Shown: positions 26,648-36,012 of the stretch, piece by piece | Position numbering within the stretch: position 1 is the first letter of the stretch | Layout of the letters: every line of letters starts with the position of its first letter | Assembly: GCF_031822435.1 (NCBI RefSeq) | Contig: NZ_JAVQLW010000001.1 | Location: 1,993,501-2,057,500 of the forward strand | Direction: 5' to 3' | From: Paracoccus sp. MBLB3053 | GTDB lineage: Bacteria > Pseudomonadota > Alphaproteobacteria > Rhodobacterales > Rhodobacteraceae | DNA length: 64,000 nucleotides | Program-made: the position numbers and the translations under genes | Notes under the pieces: generated by a model | Seen by the model: only the letters and a program-made list of their open reading frames with translations | What the model was told of the DNA's origin: nothing | Databases searched by the model: none

Positions 26648-27635
26648 ACTCGTGACCGCCCCCATCTTTGAAGCCGAGGCGATGAGCCGCACCTTTGCCG
26701 GATCCCGCAGTATGTTTCAGCAACTCACCGAACGCTGGACCGGAGCCGAGCCGCTGGCGGTGCGCGCGGTGGATCGCGTGTCGCTGCAACTGGCTGAAGG
26801 AGAGACGCTGGGAATCGTCGGAGAATCCGGATGCGGCAAATCTACGCTGGCGCGTATGATCGCGGGGATTCTGCCAACGACCTCGGGCAGCCGGCGTTTC
26901 CGAGGCGAGGTTTATGACTCGTTTCTGCGCCGTACTCGCGACGCGCTGAAGGTCCAGATGATTTTTCAGGACCCGATGTCATCGCTGAACCCCCGCCTGC
27001 GAGTCGAGGATATCATCGGAGAGGCGGCGATCCTGCATGGCATCGTTGCTCGGCGCGAAGCGCGACCATACGTGTTGGACCTGCTGGAACGTGTGGGGCT
27101 TCCTGAGGACGCGTTGCGCCGCTATCCGCACCAGTTTTCGGGCGGGCAGCGGCAGCGGATCGGCGTTGCGCGCGCACTAGCTGTGAAGCCACACATGCTG
27201 ATCTGCGACGAGGCGGTGGCGGCGCTGGATGTCTCGGTCCAGGCTCAGATCATAAATCTGCTCATTAAGATCCGGCAAGACAGTGGGCTGGCCATGATCT
27301 TTATCAGTCACGATCTTGGGGTGATACGCCATCTCTGCGACCGGGTCGCGGTCATGTATCTTGGGCGCGTGGTGGAACTTGCCCCAGCGGATGAGTTGTT
27401 CGATGCGCCGAAACACCCCTATACCCGCATGCTGCTGGAAGGCATGCCACGCATCTCGTCGGAGCGCCGTTCCTTTCTGCCTATCCGCGGTGAAATTCCA
27501 TCGCCGCTCCACCCGCCGCTGGGTTGCCATTTTCACCCGCGCTGTCCTATCGCGTCCGCTCATTGCCAAGCGATCGTACCAGAGCTGCGGCAAGCCGGCC
27601 CGGGTCATCTTCATGCCTGTCTGAACACTGCATAG
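26637..27635 (+). CDS. ABC transporter ATP-binding protein, DppF type
   Basis: The ATPase of about 332 residues has Walker A G-E-S-G-C-G-K-S, F-S-G-G-Q-R-Q-R, and L-I-C-D-E-A-V-A-A-L-D-V-S. That Walker B has alanine where most DppF proteins have proline (D-E-A versus D-E-P), a common tolerated variant. The C-terminal tail has the C-x-F-H-P-R-C-P pattern. The ATG at 26637 overlaps the previous gene by 11 bp. GTG at 26652 has an AGGA site 8 bp upstream and may be the true start. This is the last gene of the operon. Confidence 0.93.
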   Translation: MRNELVTAPIFEAEAMSRTFAGSRSMFQQLTERWTGAEPLAVRAVDRVSLQLAEGETLGIVGESGCGKSTLARMIAGILPTTSGSRRFRGEVYDSFLRRTRDALKVQMIFQDPMSSLNPRLRVEDIIGEAAILHGIVARREARPYVLDLLERVGLPEDALRRYPHQFSGGQRQRIGVARALAVKPHMLICDEAVAALDVSVQAQIINLLIKIRQDSGLAMIFISHDLGVIRHLCDRVAVMYLGRVVELAPADELFDAPKHPYTRMLLEGMPRISSERRSFLPIRGEIPSPLHPPLGCHFHPRCPIASAHCQAIVPELRQAGPGHLHACLNTA

Positions 27636-27829
27636 GCCCGCGGATCAGTCAGTCACCAATACCGTAACGGCCTAGGAACATTTTCAATGATCCTTGATCG
27701 TGGCTACTCGCCCGGATGTGGTGCCGCCTGAGCCGGTTGCCCGCGGTCGAGTCCAAGCGCCGCAACTAAGGTTGCAGTCGATCTCATAGCGCGGCACGCT
27801 AGCTGGAAAGGGTACTGGGAACGCTGACC

Positions 27830-30769
27830 TTGTCTCTACTGCAACAACGTAGACTGCTGGCACTGCTGAGGAACCCGTTCGGCAATGGCGTCCGGATCGT
27901 CGAACTCTCTGACGATCACCTGCGCGTCAAGCGGCGAGACAGCATCGCCTCCGTGTCCTTGCGATCTTTGAAGAGGCCTCCGGCTCTCCGGAAAGGGATA
28001 CTCGGAACGGTCGTCACCATGAGGCTGGAGGACCAGGACGATGTCGTGCTTAATGGCGCGGACCCTTTGGCGGCCCGACTATTCTCCGAAGAGGTGAAGG
28101 AGGCTTGGGTTCGATTCAACCTTTCGGTGCTCGATAAGGAAGCGGCGCGTCTCGAGAGGATCCTAGCAGCCGTCAATGCGCTGGGCGCACCTCTTCGATA
28201 TGCGGCCGCGTGTCAGATGGCGCCGTTGCTCGAAGAAGCCCGCGGGTTGGATGCTTCGCTCCTCTCGAAGCTGCAAGACGAGGCCATCGGTCCAGAGATG
28301 GTCGCGCGCATTGCACCTGTCCGAAAGTTCGTCGCAGATCCGCGAACGGCACGAGCCAAGGGTATCGCCGCCTTCGTCACTGCCGAACTGGAACGCTGGA
28401 ATGAGTTCTTCGATACCATCGAGAGTAAGCCGCTGACACCGGAGCAGCGGCTATCCGTAGTCGTGGATGAAGATGCGACCCTCGTTTTGGCCGGCGCGGG
28501 ATCTGGCAAGACCAGCGTCATCACCGCGAAGGCGGCCTATCTGGTCAAAGCGGGGATACGACAACCAGAGGAAATCCTGCTTCTGGCCTTCGCGAAGAAT
28601 GCGGCAGAAGAGATGTCGGAGCGTGTCGAAGCCCGATCCGGGGGGCCTGTCGTGGCGCGGACCTTCCACGCGATTGCCTATGACGTCATCGGTATCGTGG
28701 AAGGGTCAAAGCCTGCTCTGGCCGACCACGCCACCGACGACCTCGCCTTTACCAATCTGATCAAGCAGATCCTGAAGGACCTTGTCCACCGGCTGTCGGA
28801 TGTCTCGAAGGCGATCATCCAGTGGTTTGCGCATTTTTTGGTCGAGCCGAAGACCGAATGGGAGTTCAAGACCAAGCACGAATTCTACACTCACATGGAA
28901 GCGCAGGACCTCCGCACACTGCAGGGAGAAAAGGTCAAGAGCTACGAAGAGCTGCAAATCGCCAACTGGCTCTATGAAAATGGCGTCGCCTACGAGTACG
29001 AGCCTCTGTACGAGCACAAGATCCCGAAAACCGGCAGACGCGATTACCAGCCGGATTTCCGGCTGACCGAAAGCGGCATCTACATCGAACATTTCGGCGT
29101 GCGGCGCCACAAGATGGCTGACGGCCGCGAGCGGTTGGTCACCGCGCCCTTCGTCGACCGCGACGAGTATCTCGCTGGTATGGAATGGAAACGGCAGATC
29201 CACGCCGAGAACGAGACAAACCTGATCGAGACCTACAGCTACGAACGGCAGGAGGGGCGCCTTCTGACCGGCCTTGCCGAGAAGTTGGCACCATACGTCA
29301 CTCTGAACCCCCTCCCGGCCAACACGATCTATGACCGGATCGTCGAGCTGAAGCAGGTCGATGACTTCTCCAAGCTGCTTGGAACCTTTCTTCGCAAGTT
29401 CAAGAGTGGTGGCTATACTCTGGATGACTGTGAGGCGAAGTCAGAAAGCATGACATTGGGCAGGCGCGCCCGGGCATTCCTCGATGTCTTCGCGCCGGTC
29501 TTCGCGGAGTACCAGAAGAGGTTGGGAGGAAGGATCGACTTTGAGGACATGATCCTGCGCGCCGCGCGCTATGTCGAGACCGGCCGCTATGTCAGCCCGT
29601 TCCGCCACATCCTTGTCGACGAGTTCCAGGACATCTCGCAAAGCCGTGCCCGGCTGCTGAAGGCACTGAAGGCCCAACACCCCGATGTGCGCATCTTTGC
29701 AGTGGGCGATGACTGGCAGTCGATCTTCCGCTTTGCCGGGTCCGACATCCATCTGATGCGCCATTTCGGGGAGGAATTCGGCGGCAACTTCGACGGGCAA
29801 ACTGGTGTGCACCGAACGGTCGATCTTGGCCGCACCTTCCGGTCGATCGACCAGATAGCGTTTGCGGCGAGGACCTTTGTCCTTCGCAACCCAGCCCAGA
29901 TCGAGAAGAAAATTGTTCCCGCAGGGGCAGCAACAGAACCGGCGATTAGGATCGTGACCGTCTCGAAAGGCGAGGATGAGCAGAGGCTATCCAGCGTACT
30001 CGAGGCAATAGCCACCAAGCTTGAAGGGAGGTCACAGCCGGAAAGTGTGCTTCTGCTCGGGCGCTATCGATACCTGGAACCCGACATGCGTGGTCTCAAG
30101 CACGACTTCCCGCAGCTGCGCATTAGTTTCAAAACCATTCATGCGTCAAAGGGCCTCGAGGCGGATCACGTCATCCTCCTGAATGCCGACAGCGGCAGGA
30201 CCGGCTTTCCCTCCGAGATCGTCGACGATCCCCTGCTGTCGCTTGTCTCGCCCGAGGAGGAAGCGTTCCAGAACGCGGAAGAGCGGCGTGTGATGTATGT
30301 GGCCATGACGCGGGCGCGCCATACGCTGACAATCCTCGCTTCCAAAGCACGACCATCGTCGTTCGTCACCGAGCTGAGGAACGACCCGGCCTACGGCATT
30401 GCAGCGGCGCTGGGCGCGGAAGCGAAGGCTTATCTCTGCGGTAAATGCGGTGGACGATTGCTCGGCGTCACAGGGAAGGACGGTCGCATCTGGTATCGCT
30501 GCGAGCATGTCCAGCATTGCGGAAACCTGCTCCCGGCCTGTCCGTCATGTGGCACAGCGCTGCCACGTCGCGCAGGGAGAACAACGGAGGCCCTATGTGA
30601 CTGCGGTGCCGGCTACTCGAACTGTCCAGAATGCAGCGATGGCTGGCTGGTTGAACGCAGCGGGCGATACGGGCAATTCCTCGGTTGCGTGCGATATCCG
30701 GCGTGCTTGGGGAAGATTCGGGTTTCAGTTCCGAAAGGGCGCATTTCCAAGGTGGACACGAAGCCATAG
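27830..30769 (+). CDS. UvrD/helicase IV-like SF1 helicase with embedded nuclease-like domain and C-terminal zinc ribbon
   Basis: The 979-residue protein starts with a helicase IV-like N-terminal region (1-200). The SF1 motor follows: Walker A A-G-A-G-S-G-K-T (221-228), Walker B I-L-V-D-E-F-Q-D (about 600), motif III G-D-D-W-Q-S-I-F-R-F, and C-terminal Y-V-A-M-T-R-A-R. Between the two RecA halves lies a PD-(D/E)xK-like block (S-Y-E-E-L-Q-I-A-N-W-L, Q-P-D-F-R-L, I-Y-I-E-H-F-G; about 383-430). The end has topoisomerase-type zinc ribbons (C-G-K-C-G-G, C-P-E-C-x-D-G-W-L). The start codon is TTG. Similar proteins appear in defence islands, and its neighbourhood fits that. Confidence 0.88.
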   Translation: MSLLQQRRLLALLRNPFGNGVRIVELSDDHLRVKRRDSIASVSLRSLKRPPALRKGILGTVVTMRLEDQDDVVLNGADPLAARLFSEEVKEAWVRFNLSVLDKEAARLERILAAVNALGAPLRYAAACQMAPLLEEARGLDASLLSKLQDEAIGPEMVARIAPVRKFVADPRTARAKGIAAFVTAELERWNEFFDTIESKPLTPEQRLSVVVDEDATLVLAGAGSGKTSVITAKAAYLVKAGIRQPEEILLLAFAKNAAEEMSERVEARSGGPVVARTFHAIAYDVIGIVEGSKPALADHATDDLAFTNLIKQILKDLVHRLSDVSKAIIQWFAHFLVEPKTEWEFKTKHEFYTHMEAQDLRTLQGEKVKSYEELQIANWLYENGVAYEYEPLYEHKIPKTGRRDYQPDFRLTESGIYIEHFGVRRHKMADGRERLVTAPFVDRDEYLAGMEWKRQIHAENETNLIETYSYERQEGRLLTGLAEKLAPYVTLNPLPANTIYDRIVELKQVDDFSKLLGTFLRKFKSGGYTLDDCEAKSESMTLGRRARAFLDVFAPVFAEYQKRLGGRIDFEDMILRAARYVETGRYVSPFRHILVDEFQDISQSRARLLKALKAQHPDVRIFAVGDDWQSIFRFAGSDIHLMRHFGEEFGGNFDGQTGVHRTVDLGRTFRSIDQIAFAARTFVLRNPAQIEKKIVPAGAATEPAIRIVTVSKGEDEQRLSSVLEAIATKLEGRSQPESVLLLGRYRYLEPDMRGLKHDFPQLRISFKTIHASKGLEADHVILLNADSGRTGFPSEIVDDPLLSLVSPEEEAFQNAEERRVMYVAMTRARHTLTILASKARPSSFVTELRNDPAYGIAAALGAEAKAYLCGKCGGRLLGVTGKDGRIWYRCEHVQHCGNLLPACPSCGTALPRRAGRTTEALCDCGAGYSNCPECSDGWLVERSGRYGQFLGCVRYPACLGKIRVSVPKGRISKVDTKP

Positions 30770-31031
30770 GGCGCCTGTCCGAATGCAGTGCGCCGGAGTC
30801 GGCAGCATAGAAGCTTAGTAAGCTCGTTGGCGACGCGCTAAAGGCCAACGACATTCGAGCGTTCCTTATGACTATCCTTGGGTCATATCGTTGTTCAAGA
30901 GTCCATTGCGGTCCACACCGTAACGGGATAGCCCTCGCTTCATATACTCGCTCCCTTGGCCGGAAATCGTCTCTTTTGTCGTCGATGAACTGCAAGAAAC
31001 ATTAGCTGCTCTTGATGAAGTACAGGATGGC

Positions 31032-31634
31032 ATGTGGGTTTCACAGATTGTGCATGCACATGACGGCATAGTCGAACTTGAAGAACAACGCTCAGCCCAA
31101 CTCAGAGGCCTGGACGGCAATCCGGCGGATCTGAGCGAACCGACAATTCTACTTGCATGCAAGCGAGGGTGCTCGCCCACCGGAGACTTGCATTTCGCTG
31201 ATCCATACGAACGAGAGCTCGCGCGGCTTCTAAAGCTGGCATCAGAGGACAAATTGTCCTTCGATATACTCAACCACCATGCAACCTTTCTTCTCGGAAA
31301 AGGCGCCCCGCTTCCGGTACAGCTACGCTTGTTTCTGATGGGCGTTCTGACCGGTCGGCTCAGTTCGCCCTCGATTTCAGGCAGGCCGAAAATTCCGAGC
31401 TTGCGTGACGAGTACATACACGACCTAGTGGGTGAGGTGGCGCAGAAATTCCACCTGAAACCAACACGCAACGACTCTCCGGGTGCGAATGCGTTCAGCG
31501 CAAGTGACGCAGTCGCTCAGGCGATGGTCCAGCTTCGTCGTCGTCCACAGTCTTATGATGTCATTCGAAAAATCTGGCTCAGAGGCCCGTATCCGGAATC
31601 GGGCCTCGGCATAGGCGAATTGGACCTGCTGTAG
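31032..31634 (+). CDS. Uncharacterised island protein
   Basis: The 200-residue product has no motif I can assign. The C-terminal part (about 105-190) is rich in basic and polar residues, with P-Q-S-Y-D-V-I-R-K-I-W-L-R-G. Similar proteins appear beside AlpA and integrase genes in alphaproteobacterial islands, an impression from context rather than a proven family. The same frame is open without a normal start codon for 36 codons upstream, back to a stop at 30921. That stretch also reads like protein (W-P-E-I-V-S-F-V-V-D-E-L). The gene may therefore have lost its original 5' end. Confidence 0.55.
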   Translation: MWVSQIVHAHDGIVELEEQRSAQLRGLDGNPADLSEPTILLACKRGCSPTGDLHFADPYERELARLLKLASEDKLSFDILNHHATFLLGKGAPLPVQLRLFLMGVLTGRLSSPSISGRPKIPSLRDEYIHDLVGEVAQKFHLKPTRNDSPGANAFSASDAVAQAMVQLRRRPQSYDVIRKIWLRGPYPESGLGIGELDLL

Positions 31635-32050
31635 CCGTCGCGCACCTCTAGCGCGATCGGGCCGGTTCGTGGAGGCGAGATTGCCAGTAGAGCACGGATG
31701 GTGAGGTCGCGGCAGCAGAAAAAAGGATGATGGCGCATCCTAGTAAAGCTGTCGATGCGCGTGGTTCGACTGCCTGACGTTCCCTGTTTGCCCCTAGGCT
31801 TGCGACCAAGTCTGCAAAGTGGCTGCACGTTGTTGCCTCCCGAGAGGCGAACGCAAGGACTGCCTGAGCTGTCCCCTCAGTGAGACGCCCTGACGTAGTC
31901 TCTTTCGAGCTGCCGCCGCTAGAATCGTGCCTGCGCACCTCAAGGTGCGGACACAAACAAAAAAACCGCCCATTAAAAGCCCCACGAAGTCCGCACCCCA
32001 CGCGTGTCATGTGTCCAGAGAGGTTCAAACACTTCTTGAAAGGACCATGA
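31635..32050. other. Intergenic region before alpA
   Basis: About 416 bp without a supported gene. A minus-strand frame of 145 codons exists but has no recognisable motif and no good ribosome site. The region ends with AAAGGA, the ribosome site of the alpA gene. Confidence 0.5.
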
Positions 32051-32236
32051 ATGACCGAAGAAATCTGGCGGCTTCCGCGCGTCATCGCGACGGTGGGGAT
32101 GGGACGGAGCTGGATCTACTGGGCCGTCGGCGCTGGGCGCTTCCCGTCGCCCCTGCGTCTAGGCGCCCGCGCCGTGGGCTGGAAGCGCAGCGAGGTTGAA
32201 GCCTGGGTCAACAACCGTACGCGGGGAGGCCTGTAG
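32051..32236 (+). CDS. alpA: AlpA-family regulator (excisionase-like HTH)
   Basis: The 61-residue protein has the MerR-like winged helix typical of AlpA/Xis regulators (W-R-L-P-R-V-I-A-T-V-G-M-G-R-S-W-I-Y, later V-G-W-K-R-S-E-V-E-A-W-V). AlpA proteins activate or steer excision of integrative elements. Its start has AAAGGA 5-6 bp upstream. It shares context with the gene at 31032 and the small gene at 32238, but no integrase is directly adjacent. It therefore looks like part of a broken-up island. Confidence 0.88.
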   Translation: MTEEIWRLPRVIATVGMGRSWIYWAVGAGRFPSPLRLGARAVGWKRSEVEAWVNNRTRGGL

Positions 32237-32237
32237 G

Positions 32238-32462
32238 ATGCCGACCCCTGCGAATTCGCAAAACCCGGACGAGGAAGGAGGCGGCATCTCGAAGGATGAT
32301 CGCGACCTCATCCGTCCGCGTCGCCTGTACGAACTGCATCGCGTTGTTTCCTGCTGGGGCCTGAAGGTGACGGCCCTTACCGGCCGGTCGGTCTCGTACA
32401 ATGCTGCGCGGCGGCACTCACCGAAACCGCCATTCGAGACGGGGTGCAGCATCTCGAACTAA
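32238..32462 (+). CDS. Small uncharacterised protein after alpA
   Basis: This 74-codon frame starts one base after the alpA stop codon, so it may be translationally coupled. The product has a charged N-terminal half (D-E-E-G-G-G-I-S-K-D-D-R-D-L-I-R-P-R-R-L-Y-E-L-H) without a known domain. Position is the main support. Confidence 0.4.
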   Translation: MPTPANSQNPDEEGGGISKDDRDLIRPRRLYELHRVVSCWGLKVTALTGRSVSYNAARRHSPKPPFETGCSISN

Positions 32463-32609
32463 TGAACGTATGGAGTGCGGACTTAGTTGCCTTTTGCTGC
32501 TGCGGCGTAGCGACCGTGGGTGCAGGATACCGCAGTGGAAATTCGTCAACCAAAGCCAACTCGGTGTGGAAAGTCATATCGCATCAATGCGATGCCCGGT
32601 TGATGCAAG

Positions 32610-33323
32610 ATGTTAGAACTAGAGAATCGCGTTGCAGTCGGCTTGGTACTCGGGCAACCTCTCCTCGACCTCAGCATGAAAGCGATTTTTCTCCCCATGA
32701 TCGACGCCGCTACAATTAAAGATATCGAAGAACGAATTGGGGAACGTGACAAGGGTAATTACATTGCCCTCGTTCTTTTTTGCCGTTATCGCGACGATGA
32801 ATTGAGCGTGCCTTGGCGAGTTGCGGCAAACTTTATCAACTATCACTTTAGCTCTGGCAGAGACTTAGACATTTTTGTTCCTGGATTCTCATTTTACGGC
32901 GCTAACCATAGAGATGATCTCGGGCATGCAGTGAAGCTAAGAAACTCAAAACCTCAAGGTTATTATTACCCTAAGGCTCTAGTTGATGCGGAAGAATTTC
33001 TTACAGAAAATATGCCAGGCTTTCACCTCGGAAGTTCCGTGACTGCGGTTGCTATTGAGGTAGAAGATGACGTGCCAGACTGGAAAAATGGCGCTGTAAT
33101 AAACCTCTCAAATGGCCCGATGGAAGAGGTTGAACGGCAAATTATGGAAATCATCAACGGGTCCAAGATCTCTCAAGGGACGGTGGACCCAAGTAGCGCC
33201 AAATTTCGTAGGAACTTTCGGCTGAACAGCTTAGTAAAGGTCTTAGTTGAGCACGGTTGGGATGCTGCATCCGCATTCTCAGGTATTGGCGCACTTGTTC
33301 TTACGTTGGCCTCATCCAGTTAA
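32610..33323 (+). CDS. Uncharacterised protein of low-GC island DNA
   Basis: This gene of up to 237 codons has visibly lower GC than its surroundings, a sign of recent transfer. No domain is recognised. The sequence suggests a compact alpha/beta protein: hydrophobic strand Y-I-A-L-V-L-F-C-R-Y (about 50-59), D-L-D-I-F-V-P-G-F-S-F-Y-G (about 85-97), and a C-terminal hydrophobic stretch I-G-A-L-V-L-T-L-A (about 225-233) that might touch a membrane. Three in-frame ATGs (32610, 32676, 32700) lack clear ribosome sites, so the start is uncertain. Its place among defence-type genes makes a defence accessory possible, but nothing in the protein proves it. Confidence 0.6.
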   Translation: MLELENRVAVGLVLGQPLLDLSMKAIFLPMIDAATIKDIEERIGERDKGNYIALVLFCRYRDDELSVPWRVAANFINYHFSSGRDLDIFVPGFSFYGANHRDDLGHAVKLRNSKPQGYYYPKALVDAEEFLTENMPGFHLGSSVTAVAIEVEDDVPDWKNGAVINLSNGPMEEVERQIMEIINGSKISQGTVDPSSAKFRRNFRLNSLVKVLVEHGWDAASAFSGIGALVLTLASSS

Positions 33324-33805
33324 TCCTAAGGGCGGGGCAGAAATTGACAGGTTTGGCTCAGGCGAGTGTCATGATCCCCAGATGGGAAGGCCGGCCCTCC
33401 AACAGCCGGCCGTACGCTAAGGACTCGGCACTACAATGCGGACGGAGTTACCAGTTGTTGCACCTGCGTTCTGCGGGCCAAGTAGCTACCGCTACATCGA
33501 GGTTTCGGGCGGAGAGCCAACCTTCACCGCTCACCAGATGAACACCCACGAATCGGAAGAAGCTATGGTCTGAGAAAAACGAAGAAATGTCTCGACTAGG
33601 GGCAGATTGCGGACGCTTCAATTCGAGGCGCGAAATCTCCCGAGTTGCCCTTCCGTTTTCTGATCGTGGCATCGAGCCTAGCCCGTGCCGCTCAGTAGGT
33701 GACGGCTCACATCAGGCGCGCTCAAGCCCCGGAAATACCGCATTGTCAGATCTTTAAGCTACGACTAGCCTTGGGGGTCGCGACTAGAGTCGGGGGGAGC
33801 GCACA
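33324..33805. other. Intergenic region with a short palindrome
   Basis: About 480 bp without a supported gene. It contains a 7-bp inverted repeat (GGCCGGC at 33388-33394 and GCCGGCC at 33404-33410) about 65 bp after the preceding gene. This might act as a weak terminator, although no T tract follows. Confidence 0.5.
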
Positions 33806-34681
33806 ATGGACGGACGGAGGCTCCAAGGTTTCTGGAATCAGGAAGTTCTGGCGCTCCTTGCGGTGTACCGACAATTCGAAACTCTACTGCCTAGCCCTCA
33901 CTTTGAAGGCGCGGAGCATCGCGGCGAGGATGGCCGCTACGTGGAAGCCTTGCTCCGCAATTACCTGCAAAAATATCTTCCCAAGGATCTCGAAGTGCTC
34001 ACTGGCTTTATTTTGCGGCCGGCAGTTAAGACAGGCAAGAACACGCGCAACAGGAAGAACGAAGCGGACCAGCATTCGACTCAACTGGATATTATTGTGT
34101 ATGACACCGGCACCTACCCGGTTTTTCAGAGGATGGGTGAGACGGCAATCGTGCCGCCTGAGGGCGTCATTGCTGTACTGTCGGTAAAGAAAACGCTGCG
34201 CGATGCAGATTTATCAGCCGAATGTAGGGCCTTGGCAACCGCAGGCCATATCTGCCGCTCGGATGAAGGCCAGCCAGAGGATCGCCGTCGCGGTCCATTT
34301 CTTGCCCTGGTGGGTGCGGGCTCGCAATTTGCTGACAAATTAGTGGCAAAGGAAACGAAGATTTTCCAGAAGCTACAAGATCTTTACGCCGACAGGTCCA
34401 AGTTCGATGATATGGTCGGCTTCATCGGCGATCTTTCGGGTTGGTATGTCTTCAAAGCCCGCCCAACAACGAGTCCTACAGCCGACAGCGGCGTGGCAAG
34501 ATATTTTTACCTGTCACTTGAGAAAGATGAGTTGCATCACAGCTTTCAGTTTCTCATCTCCGGCATTTTATCTGTCTATTACGACGACACTCGGCGAAAC
34601 GTGAAAAGGCCCGGATATACAGCATTCCCGGCCATGCCAGCTCAAAAACTTGGCGGCATCCCTTTCAAAGGGCTTCGGTAA
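33806..34681 (+). CDS. DUF6602-domain protein (nuclease-like fold suspected)
   Basis: The 291-residue protein matches the DUF6602 pattern. It has F-E-G-A-E-H-R-G-E-D-G-R-Y-V-E-A-L-L-R near residues 33-51, S-T-Q-L-D-I-I-V-Y-D (about 91-100), and P-P-E-G-V-I-A-V-L-S-V-K-K-T-L (about 116-130). A glutamate, then Q-L-D, then S-V-K-K at this spacing is the layout of a PD-(D/E)xK restriction-like active site, so a DNA- or RNA-cleaving role is plausible but inferred. Genes with this domain are frequent in accessory and defence regions. It appears to be transcribed alone, and a strong hairpin follows it by 50 bp. Confidence 0.75.
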   Translation: MDGRRLQGFWNQEVLALLAVYRQFETLLPSPHFEGAEHRGEDGRYVEALLRNYLQKYLPKDLEVLTGFILRPAVKTGKNTRNRKNEADQHSTQLDIIVYDTGTYPVFQRMGETAIVPPEGVIAVLSVKKTLRDADLSAECRALATAGHICRSDEGQPEDRRRGPFLALVGAGSQFADKLVAKETKIFQKLQDLYADRSKFDDMVGFIGDLSGWYVFKARPTTSPTADSGVARYFYLSLEKDELHHSFQFLISGILSVYYDDTRRNVKRPGYTAFPAMPAQKLGGIPFKGLR

Positions 34682-34733
34682 CGGCCTGCGATTACAGGGT
34701 TACTTGAAAACAGCCGCGAACCCTTATAATCGA

Positions 34734-34764
34734 AAGAGCAGCTTTGGAAACCAAAGCTGCTCTT
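34734..34764 (+). terminator. Strong hairpin after the DUF6602 gene
   Basis: AAGAGCAGCTTTGG and CCAAAGCTGCTCTT form a perfect 14-bp inverted repeat around AAA. There is no T run immediately after, but TTTTTT occurs about 8 bp later. It probably stops or stabilises transcripts of the DUF6602 gene. Confidence 0.6.
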
Positions 34765-35089
34765 AATCCGGTTTTTTCCGCTATAAGCCATCAGGAGTGA
34801 CCGGAAACACACTTTGGCTATCTCGTCGGTAAGTATAGCCCTCACCAGTGCTCATACAACTACAGCGGCTTGCGAATTGTTTCAAGGGTTACTTCATCTC
34901 ATGCGCCGACCCGATTGCAAGCTGCAGCATCGGTCATCCAGCACGCCGCTGAAAAATGCACGGCAGATGGAAGATTATTCTTCGATAGCCAGTGAGGGCT
35001 GCGCACCCGACGGTTGGCCCGCCGAAATGGCGGGCTCCGCATTATGACGCGAGCAATCTGGGCAGGCGCGCAAGATTGCAGGCTGCCAT

Positions 35090-35534
35090 CGGGTGCCATC
35101 GACCGAGAAATGCTCGTCCGACAATAGCGGTGCCACGTCGCGATGCGCCTAGATTGCCGCCATTACCTTGCGCGACATCTCGATCGTCAGCAGCCGGTCG
35201 CGGTTCTTGGTGAAGACCGTCGGGACCCAGACTGCATCATCGATCCCGAGGCCGACGAACCAGCGGAACAACAGGTTGTACTGCATCTGTTCCATTAGTT
35301 GCCGCTTGGAGGGATCGAGAACAGGATTTACAGCAGGCTGGCCCGGATCAGACGTTCAGGTGCGATCGACGGTCGACCGCCCATGGCATAAAGCCGATCG
35401 AATTCACCATCGAGGCTGACGAGCGCGTCATTCACCACCTGTTGGATCTTGCTCAACGGATGCCGGGCAGGGATGCGCTGCTCAAGATCAACGTAGCTGA
35501 AGAGCGAACCGCTCGCCTCGTCCGATCCCCGCAT
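35090..35534 (-). pseudogene. Broken IS5-family transposase
   Basis: The minus strand reads M-R-G-S-D-E-A-S-G-S-L-F-S-Y-V-D-L-E and then G-R-P-S-I-A-P-E-R-L-I-R-A-S-L-L, the start of an IS5-type transposase, up to a stop near 35328. After the stop and a frameshift it resumes as R-Q-L-M-E-Q-M-Q-Y-N-L-L-F-R-W-F-V-G-L-G-I and then P-L-L-S-D-E-H-F-S-V-D-G-T. These are the next blocks of the same protein. The catalytic C-terminal half is missing, so it cannot move by itself. Confidence 0.85.
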
Positions 35535-36012
35535 CCACTTTCCCTCTCGTCTTGCAGGAACCGTGAATCATGTTCTGCGTCCAGCGTCGACCCCGTCGTT
35601 TTTCAGCAACGTGCTAGGTTGTGGATCGGTCACGCGCCGTGTCAGCTTTGATTGTCAGCAATGGCTCCGAGCAACGTGCTGCGGCACAGCAGCCGGCAGG
35701 TTCGCTGTCCTCATCTGTGTCACACGCACCGCACGCGGGGCGGCCCATGGCGGTCGGTCGAGCCTTGCCTATGCCGCATGGCGGCATTCAACGAAGCGGC
35801 CGTTCAGGCGTCGTGCAGCGAAATTTTAACCGTTACAGCCAAATTGCGGATCTTGCTGGCCCTCAGAGCCCGTTACTGCCGAGGCATCAAAGCGGCTGAG
35901 CAGCGGAGACATCCCGCATATATCGATTGAGAGATGAGGATTTTCAAGTATCGTCAGGTCGATACTTAATGACGTTTTTGTATCGCAGTTTGATATGCTG
36001 CTTGGAGAGGCA

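Larger units (their letters stand above)
34682..36012. other. 1.3-kb region of IS debris
   Basis: No intact gene is present. The middle (35090-35534) is a broken IS5-family transposase. On its flanks the word TTTTTCAGC-A/G-A/G-CGTGCT occurs twice in opposite orientation (near 34950 on the minus strand and 35598 on the plus strand). This suggests remains of transposon ends or of two transposase C-termini. Short frames at 35560-35930 have no motifs. Confidence 0.55.

Noticed and set aside
31648..32085. 145-codon minus-strand frame before alpA
   Set aside because: There is no recognisable motif or ribosome site, it overlaps the alpA ribosome site and start, and its composition looks random.
35563..35930. 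Three overlapping short frames of about 90 codons
   Set aside because: They lie in IS debris, overlap each other in different frames, and lack start signals and motifs.
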